A DNA stretch of 64,000 nucleotides from Citrus sinensis (Eukaryota; Streptophyta; Magnoliopsida; Sapindales; Rutaceae): the NCBI RefSeq assembly GCF_022201045.2, contig NC_068561.1:22326501-22390500 (forward strand). The letters are read 5' to 3'. Of this stretch, positions 1-12,163 are shown in pieces (position 1 is the first letter of the stretch; each line of letters starts with the position of its first letter). The position numbers and the translations under genes were made by a program. The notes under the pieces are model-generated. The model was not told the origin of the DNA and made no database searches. It was given only the letters and a program-made list of their open reading frames with translations.

Positions 1-3000
1 CTATGAGGATTCAGGTTAGTAATTTATCTTAATTTTCTCCTTTGAGATATCAGTAATGTGATATTATTTAGTTACTTGCTAATTTTGTTGGAATATATTT
101 GTTAAAGAGATTGCTTGTCCTCTCTAGTAAGGAGTTGCTTATACAACTTTGATTTCAAATAGAAGGGAAGGATGCTTGCATTTTGACTAGCGACTCTCAA
201 AGGGATGTTAAAGTTCTTGAGTGGAGGCCAAATGGAGGGAGATCACTTTCTGTGGGATGCAAGCAAGTATCACAATTGTTACATTTTTTACTGTTATATA
301 CATATATATAACTTTTAGAGCTATTAGACTTCTTATCTCTTGTACTAAATTTCAGGGGTGGAATTTGCATTTGGGCACCCTCTTATCCAGGCAACTCTGC
401 ATCTGTTAGATCTGGTGCTGCCTCATTCTTGGGGGCACTCTCTAGAGGCCCTGGAACTCGATGGACTCTAGTCGACTTTCTCCGAAGTCAGAATGGGGAA
501 CAAATAACTGCCCTTTCATGGAGTCCGGACGGAAGATATCCAAATTGATTGTCTTATGCACTTATTTTTTTTATCATGTTATTTTGACTTCATTAGTCAC
601 ATTAGTCACACCATCAATGCATTTTGCATGCCATTGACCCATTATTTTAACTGTCTTCTCTCATATGCCTAATAAAAATTGCCTTGTACTGGCTTTATTG
701 TATTAGTTCCTCCTTCAGAAATTTCTAATTTTACTTGTGTAAGGTGTCTATTTAAAAGTAATTTATGAATTTCCTTGACCTACCTTTACATATTTGGCAT
801 CTGCCTCGTATGAAAGTTCATCATTTACTATATGGGACGTCGCTCAAGGTGTGGTAACACCTTAGTTTAACTTGTTTTTCCTTGAAGAATATCTGTTTGC
901 ACTCTAGAATAATTGACGAGCTAGCAAGATGAATTTAGACATTATTAGATGACATTACTTTCGCCATTTCTTTTTGATGCTCTCATCTCCCTTGTTGCTC
1001 CAAGAATAATCTAACCAATGTAGATGCATGTGGAGTGTAGAAAACCACACTTTTGGCTGCATAATCAATTTTAAATGCTTGACTTTAAGGTGAAATGACT
1101 CATCCATACATACATCATACCTTGAAGTTCGACCTCAGTTACATGTAAATGGGTTTGATGGTATAACATGACTGGAATTTAACGGTTTCAATATTTGCTT
1201 CACTACATGTGTTGAAGCTCTGAAATAATGTTTCTTAAGTTTATCCATAGGGACAATCTTAATATCTTATCCTCATAAGGTGAATATGCTCTGGATGTAA
1301 CTAACTTAAGGGATCAAATTCCACCTTAAGCAACAGAGGAACTTGGTCATTAATATGTGAAAACTTTTGACTTTTTGAGGGGATCGGTGAGGTGAAATCA
1401 TGTCAAGACAAACTTAGTTTGGGACTTCTTTGGCCATTGTTGGTTGTGCAGTTTTGTCAACATCGAAATGATTGAATTAGAACTTTGTGGTCATCTATCT
1501 CCTTTTGTGAATGAATTTATACTTTTTATTTAATGCGATGTGGTTAACTTTTTATCACAAATCTCATCTGTATCTGAGTTGATAATCTTTTACTAATTTA
1601 ACATTTCCAGGGCTGGGGACACCCATTCGACGAGGATTTGGTGGCATAACGATTCTTAAATGGTCACCGACTGGAGATTACTTTTTTGCTGCAAAATTGT
1701 ATGTCATGACAGCACTTTTGTATTTAGTTCATATGCTCTGATTTTGATTAAATGTATATCAGTTTGAGAGATGTGGGCTATTCTCTTTGTTCACAGTGAT
1801 GGGACATTTTATCTTTGGGAGACAAACACATGGACATCTGAACCATGGTCTTCAACTAGTGGCTTTGTCACGGTAATAAAATAATTTGGATGTCAATTTT
1901 GATAGAATATAATATTCATGGTATCAACACACATCTTATTAAGATTATCCAGGCATAATTTTGATTATTATTATTATTATTGTATTGCGAATACTAAATT
2001 ATGCCTGATTTAATCATCTTGGAGCTTTACAGGGACTTGCTCAAATTTTTTGAATCTTTATAATTCAAATATTAGTGCATGCAACCTAATAAAATTTGGC
2101 CAATGTTGGTATGTAATGACCAATTTCAAACGAGTATGTGCTCTCTAGCCTAGTAACATAAGATAGCATGTAGGATATTTTGCTCTCATTTGTAATATGT
2201 ACCTGCATGTATTTTTATGTAAGTATAACTTCTACCATTTGACATATATGACTACAACAATACCATTTATGCATAATCAGCAGCAGAAGTAAAAGTAACT
2301 CTTAATCAGTTGGTAATTTGATTGATTGAATGACCTTCTCTGAAATTTTCTTATATATGCATGTGCATATATTCATATTATTTGGTTCAATCGTGTTTGT
2401 GTGTGTGTGTGTTGTACAGGTACATGTACATGTATGTATTTTGAAATTATTGGTTTCATGGCATGAAACTGGTAAGGAGATAATCAATGCTAATTGGTAG
2501 AGTCGTGGGGGTACTAAGGGGGAAAAATAAAAAATGTATTTGGGCTTTGCCCACCCCCCTTACTTTAAAAAAAAAAAAATCAATGTTAATTGGTATTTCT
2601 GATTTTCAGTTTAATGTCATCCTCTTGGATGCCTTATCTAATAGTGGGGAAAATTTGTAATCTCAAGCTTTTGAATTTTTTTTTTTTAATTTATTTACCA
2701 GGGAGCAACATGGGATCCTGAAGGGCGCATGATACTACTGGCTTTTGCTGGATCTTTAACTTTGGGTTCTATTCACTTCGCATCAAAGCCTCCATCATTG
2801 GGTATGCTTGTTCTACCTTAGGTTTAAAAATCTGTTTGTCTTTGGCCAGTTTTTAAGATGTAAAGACTCGAGATAAGGGCACAAGACAGTGCACTGGTGT
2901 GCCTCAGGGTTATTCGTCTTCTTTTTGTAGAAATAAATACGTCCCCACCCTCCCAAAAAAAATACCCCGGAAAGGTAGAAATTAATTCATTAATTGTGTT

Positions 3001-4424
3001 TTTATAGATTGTTAGTAGGAATTCTGAAGGATAAACGTAACACTTTGAACTGATATTAAGAATATTTGAGAAATTGAAAAAATAAAAGTTCAGGCTTATG
3101 CAATATACCATGCTCAATGTCCTTCGAGTAGGTTAATGTACGCTAAGGCTCTATTTGATATAGCTTTTCAAATAGAGCTTATTTAAGTAGAGCTTTTGTT
3201 AGTAGGGATTTTATGAGTAGAATTTTTACCCAAAAATTTTAGTTGTTTGGTTGTCAATGAGAGCTTTTGTTAACCATTAGATAAGGCATACCAAACAGGC
3301 ACTAATACTGATTAAGATGTGAGAAACAAATATCAAAAGGAAAAGAAAACAGAACAAAATGTTGGTATAATTGTTTTTTCTGATAGATACTTCCCTGCTG
3401 TTACAGAATCCTGGTTTTTGTACATTTTCCCCAGAAATATCTGTAGTTTTTTCTTTAAAAGTTAGATTAATATGTTAAATGTCAATAAGTGTGATCCTAA
3501 TTTCTTGTGTTTGACGATTCTCTCCAGATGCACACTTATTACCTGTTGACTTGCCAGATGTAGTTTCCTTAACAGGCAGGTAGTGATACAACTATTTTCG
3601 TTCAGTTTGCCCAATATTTGGAATTCTCTGAAGGTTTCTTTCTGCCCCTTAGCGTCATAGCCACATAATGGCATTAACAAGACTCTTTTTTCGCATGTTG
3701 CATTTGCAGTCAGGGAATTGAGAAGATAGCCTGGGATGCTTCTGGAGAGCGATTGGCTGTATCATACAAAGGAGGCGATGATATCTACAAGGGTCTGATT
3801 GCCATATATGATGCTAGAAGGACGCCACTGATTTCTTTATCTCTGATGTGAGTTATCTTCTTATCATGGACCTTCGTAAAACCGCAATGCGGAACTCTTT
3901 AAAATAATGTTATTATATAAGTCATTGTCATGAGCATCAGTTGTTGAGTTTTGTTTATTCTATATGAACTAAATAAATGCAATGGCAGTTATGCCCTTAA
4001 CTGATAGTTAACTTGGGAATTGGTATAATGTGAATTACAGTGGTTTTATCAGAGGGCCAGGAGACAATCCAAAACCACTTGCCTTTTCATTTCATGACAA
4101 GTTCAAACAGGGACCTTTGCTGTCCGTGGTAAGCCTTACAACTTCTATGTCATTCCTTTTCTTGACTTTTTTTGTCTTTGAAACTTCTCCACTTAAGCAT
4201 GTATCCTACCCTATAATGCATATCCGTACTTGCATGGTGGAGAACTGTTGAGAACTTTTTGAATGGAGAATGATTCATGGAGTTGAGTCTAATCATATAA
4301 TTCAACAATTATCCATTAATTTTGAAAAAATAAGTTAGTGATTGTCTCTTCCACCATGCAGTGTTGGAGCAGTGGATTCTGCTGTACCTACCCACTCATA
4401 TTTCGATCTCATCTTCTTCCATAG
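1..4424 (+). CDS. AAAS (ALADIN): ALADIN nucleoporin (WD40), 3' part of gene
   Basis: This is a WD40 beta-propeller protein of the nuclear pore complex, the plant orthologue of ALADIN. The gene enters from the left edge. Exons read from the sequence are 1-14, 163-262, 356-535, 790-848, 1611-1698, 1797-1872, 2702-2801, 3528-3579, 3710-3847, 4041-4128 and 4362-4424. They join in frame to give about 318 visible residues. Diagnostic stretches are GGICIWAPSYPGN, ALSWSPDGRYLASASYES, FTIWDVAQGLGTPIRRGFGG, TFYLWETNTWTSEPWSS and the C-terminal CWSSGFCCTYPLIFRS before TAG. Repeated W-D/W-S-P blade motifs are visible. Two introns are non-canonical: 263-355 is GC-AG and 536-789 is AT-AC. Both choices are forced by frame and by conserved residues. 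The 5' exons lie outside the window. Assignment rests on recalled similarity to the plant ALADIN family. Confidence 0.93.
263..355 (+). other. GC-AG intron of ALADIN
   Basis: The donor reads AA|GCAAGT and the acceptor TTTCAG|GGGT. Splicing here gives C-K-G-G-I-C-I-W in frame, and no nearby GT donor does so. GCAAGT is the usual extended consensus of GC donors. Confidence 0.8.
536..789 (+). other. U12-type AT-AC intron of ALADIN
   Basis: The donor is AG|ATATCCAA and the intron ends in CTTTAC. A TTCCTTGAC element fits the U12 branch site and leaves 11 nt between the branch A and the 3' end. Joining 535 to 790 restores D-G-R-Y-L-A-S-A in frame. Reading through the donor meets a TGA within a few codons, and no GT donor keeps the frame. 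Confidence 0.85.
3141..3304. repeat. Possible hAT-like MITE in an ALADIN intron
   Basis: A segment of about 160 bp starts near AGGCTCTATTTGATA and ends near TACCAAACAGGCACT. Its ends are imperfect inverted repeats of the TTTGGT type common at plant hAT-derived MITEs. A short CTAA sequence lies at both flanks. There is no empty site to compare, so this is tentative. Confidence 0.35.
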
Positions 4425-4499
4425 TCGATGTATACGAGGCGATGCTAGTTTTTCGATCCCTTATTCTTCCTTGGTGACTCTTATTTTCGGCACAGCAGG

Positions 4500-4930
4500 T
4501 TGATGTACTTACATATGCAATCTAAGCTCTTAAATGAGATTTGTCACCTAGTTTTACATGGCTAAGCAAATCAAAAAGTGCTAAACATGGTACGAAAGTT
4601 TTTGAGTCCTATTATTGTGCAAATCCCTTAAAAGCTACTTGGTTTATAAATGTTTATCTCCCTCAAAGCTCCATCTAGTCAGCTATGAAGAAGAATCTGG
4701 GTCCTAGGGGTGCCACCTTTTAGCTGTATAATCTCTCTCTTATCTTTCTTTCTTTTTTCAAGCAAGAAAGAATTAATTTGGTAAGATATATATTACAAAG
4801 AGATAAAATGGTTTTGAAATCAATTATGATGACATAATATATGAATACATGATCAGGTATATGTAACTGAATTGAAGCAGACGAAATGCTATGTCCGCTT
4901 AAACCTGTAAATATTAGTTTCATGGTGTAA
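4500..4930 (+). repeat. Diverged direct repeat, copy 1
   Basis: About 430 bp that recurs at 6285-6700. Shared landmarks in order are TGGCTAAGCAAA, AGCTACTTGGTTTA, GTATAATCTCT, a run of T and C with TTTTTTCAAG, and ATAATATATGAATACATGA. The spacing is similar but there are many substitutions and small indels, so this is an old duplication or two members of one dispersed family. Confidence 0.65.
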
Positions 4931-6284
4931 TTAAATCTTCACTTTACTAATATTTTGCTTTCGAAAATCTCACATCTAATTTAATCATCTTATAAAACCA
5001 CAGTGTTTGACAAATATTCTACCCAGCACATATTTTCTGGCCCAATAAGTTTATAAGCACCAATATTTTCTTCAGGGGAAAATTAATGGACCACTGAGCT
5101 TATGCTTATGCTGTATAATCCCAAGACAGATATTTAAAAGAGAGACAGAGAGAGTCGTATTTAAATGAGTGTGTACATTAGTGTTTGAAAGGGACTTGAA
5201 AACGGGAGTTTTGACATTACCTAAGGAGTTTAATCACAACTTCTGAAGCAACTATTGGATCAACTATTGTTTTGTCAATTTATTGTAACAGAAAATTGAC
5301 GTGTATCAATTAATTAACTTTGTTGAATAAGTAGTATTTTAAAACATAATATTCATAAATTCAATTTAGAACATATAATATGCCCTAATCTTGATCTTGA
5401 TTTGGGCTCTACTTGGGATAATATAGATAAAAAAATGGTGCGTTAAATACTTGTTGAGAGAGTTTTACCGCCCTAGTGGTTCTACCCGGCTCGAATATGA
5501 ATTAGTTAGGGCATAATGTGATCTTTGGATACCAGATGATTTATATATACCGAAAAAAATAAATAAAAAAATGATGATACCTTATTTTTTAAAAAAAATT
5601 ATAAATGGGTTTTCTTTAAATTGTTTAGAATGAGAAATATAAATCAGAATAAATAGTTTAACTAAATAAATCACATATAGTTTCTTCTTCTTCTTCTTCT
5701 TTAATTAAAAAAAAAAAAAGCTCACTGTAATGTAAAAAAACTTACTTCTGAACTTAAGATCTATTAGTAGTAAACAGAAAACATCTATTGCTACATAACC
5801 TTTCTGCTCCTGACTTAGTCGCCGGGTTGACCAGCTACTTGTTTGTTGCTGCTGAATAGAACAATAACATTTAAGCAACTAGTAATTACATTAAGGAATT
5901 ACTTTAACCTTTGAGCGCTTCAAATTACTTGAGATGTAAGACAACTGATTTCATTTGGTTTATTTGTACATATAATCCTTGGGATTAGAAGACTAAACTC
6001 TAAAGCATGGTCATCTAGATTCTAGAATGATGAAGTGGGACAAGTAGGAAAGATCTAAAAAATTCATGAAATTTTTGTATCATTTAGTTCTAAAAACAAC
6101 TTTCCTAAAATTTAATTTTAACCACTTCATCGTGCATACATGACAAAGATGGACTTCCATGGATACTGATTTAAGCAAAAGAAACACAAAGCTTATGGTT
6201 TCATAACAACTAATAAAATAAATGAATGAAAAAACTACCTTACTTCTTCTTCTTCTTCCATATCTGGGACACTATACTTTGGAG

Positions 6285-6700
6285 GTTATGAACTTGTTAC
6301 ATTTGTAATCTATGCTCTAAAAGGATTTGTTAGCCAAAGTTGTGTTACGTGGCTAAGCAAAGCGAAAAAGTGTTAAACTTGGTATTAGAGTCCTATCTTC
6401 GAAGCTACTTGGTTTACAAATGTTTACCTCTCTCTAAGGTTCATCCAATCATCTGTGAAGAATCTGAGTTTTAGTGGCACCCTCTGGTAGCTATCTGTAT
6501 AATCTCTTTCTCTTCTTTCTTTTTTTCAAGTAAGGAAGAATTGATCTATCAAAAAAAAAAAGTAAGGAAGAATTGATTTGGTAAGTCACATATTAAGGAC
6601 TTGAGATTCTGAAACCAGTTAGGATGACTTAAACAAACATAATATATGAATACATGACGAGACTACATATAGTTGAATTGATCTTCTTATAAAGCCACAG
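6285..6700 (+). repeat. Diverged direct repeat, copy 2
   Basis: Partner of 4500-4930 in the same orientation. It has the landmarks GTGGCTAAGCAAAG, TAGAGTCCTAT, GAAGCTACTTGGTTTA, GTATAATCTCT and ATAATATATGAATACATGA. Confidence 0.65.
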
Positions 6701-6795
6701 CTAATGACTCATCAAGCCATAAATACTATGTGGTGGTGTTAAAGTTTAGAGGGAGTGAACTTCGACAGTGCTAATATGTCTATGTTGCTTGGATT

Positions 6796-7023
6796 ATGTT
6801 TGACAGGCGGTCAGCAAATAGCAACTGGAGCTCAATCACTTTACCTGAATTCCAGCACAACTTGATAGATGCTACATGGCAAAAAATTGTTGTCAAAGGT
6901 ATACCATATTTTAAAGTTCGTTCTAGGTTAATTGAGGGGTGTTTTATTCAGCCAATAGACATACATGAAAAAAATATTGAATCCATGCCCCCAGCAATAA
7001 AAGTTGGAGTTGCAGCTTGTTGA
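6796..7023 (+). other. Unrecognised open segment, possibly transcribed relic
   Basis: An open stretch of 75 codons ends in TGA just beyond the repeat pair. A possible acceptor (TTTGACAG at about 6800-6807) precedes GCGGTCAGC. I do not recognise the translation and no continuing exon follows. It could be an alternative ALADIN 3' exon, a gene relic or chance. Confidence 0.2.
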
Positions 7024-8776
7024 AGATGAAAGAATCTCTCGATCGGATGAATGCTTGTCTTTCTGATGAGTTAGACATATGGGTTCTCGGGGGTTTAGCA
7101 AAAAGCCTTTGGATTAAGCTGTACGATATTTCCCTTTGATCCATTGTTGGTGGACCAAGTTCTTTAACAAGCTTTTTAGACCACAGAATACAGATTAAGT
7201 CCATGTTTGGTTATAGAGCTGCTTCGGTACAATTAACGACGTCTATTCTTTTACATTTTGGGGATGATCATCATGCGCTCTATTGAATGGTTAAACTTGG
7301 AGAATTGTGAGTTGAAGAACATATTGGTTGAATCTGAACCTGACTTTTTCTGTTAAATGGATCCGTATGACGATTTAGTCATTATTAGCTGAAGACAGGA
7401 TGGAAGCCATAGCCTAAACAAAAAGCGAATGCTTCATCTGCCGCTGCTTTTCATTCGGTGCAAATACTTGGTTATGGTCTTCCCTTTTCCCCCCCTTTTT
7501 TTTTTTTCTTTTTTTTAATTATTAGTGAAAATTCCAAGTTTTTGTATAATTGAAATTATTAAAGATTTGGATTCCTTCTTTTAAATATAGTTAATCTTTT
7601 TTTTTTTTTTGGGTTCTTTTGAAGCATTATATGGACTCTCAAATTTTATGTTCTTAATTACAATTGATAATAAGACGATTTGGTTGGTGATTTGCCAATA
7701 ACTATTTTATCCTAATCGGGTAAATAGGGTTACAAAACGAATCAAATTTTATGTCAATTAGTTTGATTAGGGGGAAAAAAACTATTAAGTTCTGATTGAT
7801 TAAAATATTAATCCCATCTTAAAATCTTATAATATCTTAAATAAAAATTGAAACAAACATAAATATAAAAAAAGGGTTTTCACAAATTTTATTCCACGAC
7901 ACAATTATCGGTATTAAGGAATAAATCTTAACCATTGGTTAAGTGCGTAGTTTGAATTTTGAATGGAGTTTTTTTTTTAACTCAAAAAATCGAAAAACCA
8001 ATATTTTTACATTTCTACCTTTACAAAATTATAAATATTAAACAAATAAAGGTTAAATCATGTTCAATTTAATACAATCCTTTCATATTCTAAATTAGTA
8101 TATTTTAATCAATTTTATTGTAGTTTATCATGTTTTTATAGGAAAAATATTCATAAAAAATTATAAAGAAGTTAACGTTAATTTGAAGATAAAAGGTTAA
8201 AATAATAATAGTTACCACTATGTTATCATCGCAGATTATATAAATGAGTAATAATACTAATTATTGAATTTTATTTAAGGATAAAAATTACCTAATTAAA
8301 TATAAAATTTTGAAGAATATCTTTTATCAATTTAATTTAGACTTTGTAGATTAAGAAAAAAAATTAAAAAATTACGTAATAACTTAATAATTAAAATTTT
8401 TCATTATATTAAAAAATAGCTAAGATAAATAAAAAAGATCTTCTTATATTTGATTTTTTTTTAAAAAATTCCTAAAAAGGTTTTCTTCATACAATGATTA
8501 ATTATTATCCTTTTTTATTATTTGATAGGTTAAACAAGTTTCGAAATTTCTTTGATTTTTCTTTTGTTTGTTAATAATAATTTTAAAAAAAATTGTTAAT
8601 AATAACTAATTTTAAGTCGAAAAGTCCATTTTTCCAAAATGGGGTCAAAGTCAAACATGCAAACGGCATTCCCATCTTGCCTCGGAAAAATTAAGACGCA
8701 TTTGCTTGCATTATTTGCTGCTTGCTGTGCTAACATCCAAACTTTGTAGCGACCAGCAAGGAAAGAGAGAGCGCAA
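7024..8776. other. AT-rich intergenic spacer and PSRP5-1 promoter
   Basis: Very AT-rich with T runs at 7495-7517 and 7598-7610. I see no gene. The last 100 bp before 8777 are less AT-rich and probably hold the 5' UTR of the next gene. Confidence 0.6.
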
Positions 8777-9666
8777 ATGGCTCTCTCTCTGCTCTTCTCG
8801 AGTCCTCTGTCTTCTTCTTCTTCCTCCATATTTTCGACACCATATTCATCACCTATGGCCTTCATCGCTTCCCCAAGTAAGAACTTTTCTCTCTCTTTCT
8901 TACAATATCACTTTTGACGCTTTTTGTTCCATCTTGAAAATTGCTTGCTTATTTTTTCCTTCAAAAAGTTCTATAGTTCACATTTTTTTTCTTCCTCTTT
9001 ATCATGAGACTAGAAACACTATATATTAGTAATACTCAAATGGGATTTTAAGTTTACCAGATTTACCTTCTCTTCTTTGTGTTGTTGTTCATATTTATGT
9101 TTGTGTTAAACAGACATTTCCTTTGCAATTGCTTCACATTTTGATCTGGGTTATGTCAACGATCACTTCTTTTACTTTGTTTCCTCCTGGTTATTCCTGA
9201 AAAATGCAGTTATCAGGAGCTCGGAAGCTTTGCATTTGAACTATAATGAGTTTATTTTCAAAGTTTTCCCTTTTTCACTTTAATCTCAAAAGCTGTAATT
9301 TCATCTGGGTTTTGTTTGGTTTCAGTTCCCAGGTTGCATATGAAATCCATGGGTCATCATCACCTGAAATCCTGCAAAAGTTTTTGTGATATCAGTAAGA
9401 AGAGAGGTGAATTGATTGTTAAGGTATCTTCTGACGCAGAAGTTGTGGACAGTGATGAGCCTCAGTCTGAGAGTGATGATGAAGAATATTTTCCACTTGA
9501 AAAACTGCCATTGGACTCAAAGCTGCAGCTGAAATTGGAACATAAGATGAGGATGAAGATTTCTAAGAAGATACGGCTTCGCAGGAAGAAGCTTGTTCGT
9601 AAACGGAGGATGAGGAAGACGGGTCGATGGCCCCCTTCGAAGATGAACAAATTAAAGAATGTCTGA
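8777..9666 (+). CDS. PSRP5: Plastid-specific 50S ribosomal protein 5 (PSRP5), copy 1
   Basis: This is a small basic subunit of the chloroplast ribosome large subunit (PSRP5, also called cL37/bL38c). Exons are 8777-8876 and 9326-9666, giving 146 aa. The start is the first ATG of a serine-rich N-terminus (ALSLLFSSPLS...) that looks like a plastid transit peptide. A short acidic region (SDEPQSESDDEEYF) follows. The conserved C-terminus runs LPLDSKLQLKLEHKMRMK, then basic RLRRKKLVRKRRMRK, then GRWPPSKMNKLKNV before TGA. The donor is AA|GTAAGA and the phase-1 junction gives I-P-R-L-H. It follows ALADIN directly, and a second copy lies 2.5 kb downstream in the same direction. Confidence 0.92.
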
Positions 9667-12163
9667 CTCTTGACTTGCAGGTTATTACTCTGTAGAAATA
9701 TTTTACTTAACTGCTTGTTTTGCAATTTAATTGTCAGATGTTATAGATTTGCAAGTCTATAGTTATCTTTACAGTCATAGCATGCGCATTTACTGACCTT
9801 TTTTAGCAGTTTCATATAGAAAGATGTAACTTGTAGACTGGATTTCTCAGATACCATTGGTACTCATATTTTGTGAGGTTCAAACTTTGTGTCTGGGAAC
9901 CTTATATTGAGAACTTGTTTCTTTGCTAAACGAATAAGTAGTAATTTTTTCAAATATTATGCATATAACATTCAGAAAATGCTTCATTATATAATTGAAT
10001 GATAGTCAGTCTGTCGACTTTGAGAGTAATGAGCTCGTATGCTTGAGATACTGGGTATACCTAATGCTAGTGCTAGGACAGTCATGAGCTCTTTCACTTT
10101 CTTGCTGAGAAAGATTGTTCCTTATTCCATTACCATACTAGGAGGAGGAGGTTAGTGGACCTTTTGCAAAATTTGGTCAAATATCCATAATAAAGTGCAA
10201 CCTACAATGATCTATCTTCACGCATAAGGAGTCCATGCAAGTGGTAACAAATCTTACCAGGGACAAGAAAGCAATTAATTGGCAACAAGAGGGTCAAGCA
10301 TCGAAATAGGGGTTTGATGGGACTCTGTGAAGCTTAGAATCTGCTACACTTTTGTGAAGGACAGTAAGCTCAGAGAAGCTATAAGAGATTACTAGTAGGC
10401 TTTTTTTAGGCAAACTCTGGTTGTTTAGACTAGCATGTCATTTTCGGACTTAGCCGCATAGCATTCAGCATTGATGGTTAAACCATATGACTGAGTCTGG
10501 ATGTACAAAAGTAATTTTCTCAACTTGGAGGAAAATAAATATAGGCCATATTAAAAGCTTATTACTCCCTCACACACCCAATTTTCTATTCTAAAAATAT
10601 CAAACTTTGTTGTTGATGCCAGTACTAGAATTCGTTGTTATGAAGTAGTTTTATATTTTATTAATAGATATCGTGATGTATGTTAGTGGCCTTGTACATA
10701 CATATACATTATTAATCATCTATTTTATTGTTGTCTTCAATCCAAAACTGTAGTCTACAACCTTACTAGAAGAGTAGTTACGCTAACCAATTAAAGATGC
10801 ACAGAACACAGGAAGAAATTCTTTTGTTCTTTGTGAGGAGCATCGATACCTCACTGAAACTTGTACTCAACTCTCTTCCTCCCTTTTAGAATGGAGAAGC
10901 ATAGGAGCTTTCTTTTGGTCTTTGTAACAAACTTAGTTTTATTAGCTTCAGATATTCTGATCCCAGTGGCAAACTACGGAGGACAATTTTCTAATAATAG
11001 TCTTGTTTATTTCAGCCTAAAAACTATGGGTTATTATGTTTTTGGGTTGTGTATATAGATGTTTTGGGTTCATGAATCATGCTTTGCTGTTTGAAACTGC
11101 CCTGAAGTTTTCCCTTTTAACATTTTATAATGTAATGTTCGTTGTTCTTTTTTTTTTGCCCCTGAAAGATTATAATGAATGTTCTGACTGTTGTCCTTAC
11201 TGTTGTCCTTTTGGTGTGCCAGATTAAACGGATCCACATTTCCTCCAGCCAAAGTTCATCCTAGTTCGTGCCGTTTCTCAGTTCAAAGTACACCTCTTTT
11301 TGGTTAATTGAAACTGCCTATTAACATAATAACATGTCAGAGACTATTGTGATGCCGCTGTTGGCAACCTTGAATTGGGTTGGTTTACTTTTGGTCGGAT
11401 ATTTTGGCTGAGGGAGACGTTTCCTGCTACTTAATATAGTCAAATGTAAATGTAGTCAATTCTCACTCGTGTTGGTTTCTATATAGTCAGTTTAACTTGT
11501 GACTTGTGAGGATTTACGGCTTACTGCTCAGGCAATACTTGTGCAATTGCATAGCTTGATTGGTGAAGTTGGAGGTGGCACATTCTTCTTATAACTTCAT
11601 GGATGCCAATCTCTCCTACTGAACATAGATTCGATGAATATATTAAGTGGACGTAATTGCTTTGCCAATAATATACAAGGTAACTTTAATGAGTAAAATC
11701 TCTTGAATTTGTACAAGAAATTTGGGGTTCAAATACACTTGACGCGTGACACCATATTTAAAAAGGGTACCTAACTTAAATTTTGTTTTGAAATGGTGGG
11801 GATTTAAATGTTAATTATTTACTTTTATTTTCACATTTGATATCAAATAATTCGATTGCATGAGAAATTGAGAATAAGTTCAAGAAACCCAACCTTAAGA
11901 ATTTGTGAGAGAAATAGCAAATAGCCAAATAGGGGTTGTTATATATGAATAAATCGAAACATTACTCAAATGGAAAAAAAAAAATGTAAAACGCAAAAGA
12001 AACGTATTTTTCAAAATACTTATCCTTTCGAAACGTCATTTTATCTGTTTGTTTGTGCGGGTGAAGAATAAGGGGAGAAAAAGAGCGTTGGGTTCAGTTG
12101 AGAAGCTTATCCAAAAGTGCCAATGAGACGCTTAAAGTGAAAGAGAGTGTTCAAAATTAAAAA
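9667..12163. other. Spacer between the two PSRP5 copies
   Basis: It holds the copy-1 3' UTR, AT-rich sequence and the copy-2 promoter. Short open stretches near 10861-11227 have no recognisable product and no splice context I trust. Confidence 0.55.

Larger units (their letters stand above)
4425..6785. other. ALADIN 3' UTR/downstream spacer, no gene seen
   Basis: This is AT-rich sequence with a CTT run near 5683-5700 and poly-A tracts. I see no coding exon. It contains both members of a diverged direct repeat, listed separately. Confidence 0.6.

Noticed and set aside
536-560. Sequencing error or stop in ALADIN after SPDGR
   Set aside because: The U12 AT-AC splice sites and branch element explain the break and restore the conserved protein exactly.
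8596-8865. Minus-strand open frame of 89 codons
   Set aside because: Overlaps the PSRP5-1 first exon in antisense and has no recognisable product.
10861-11252. Short open frames between the PSRP5 genes
   Set aside because: No homology recognised, no splice context, low-complexity hydrophobic translation typical of AT-rich spacer.
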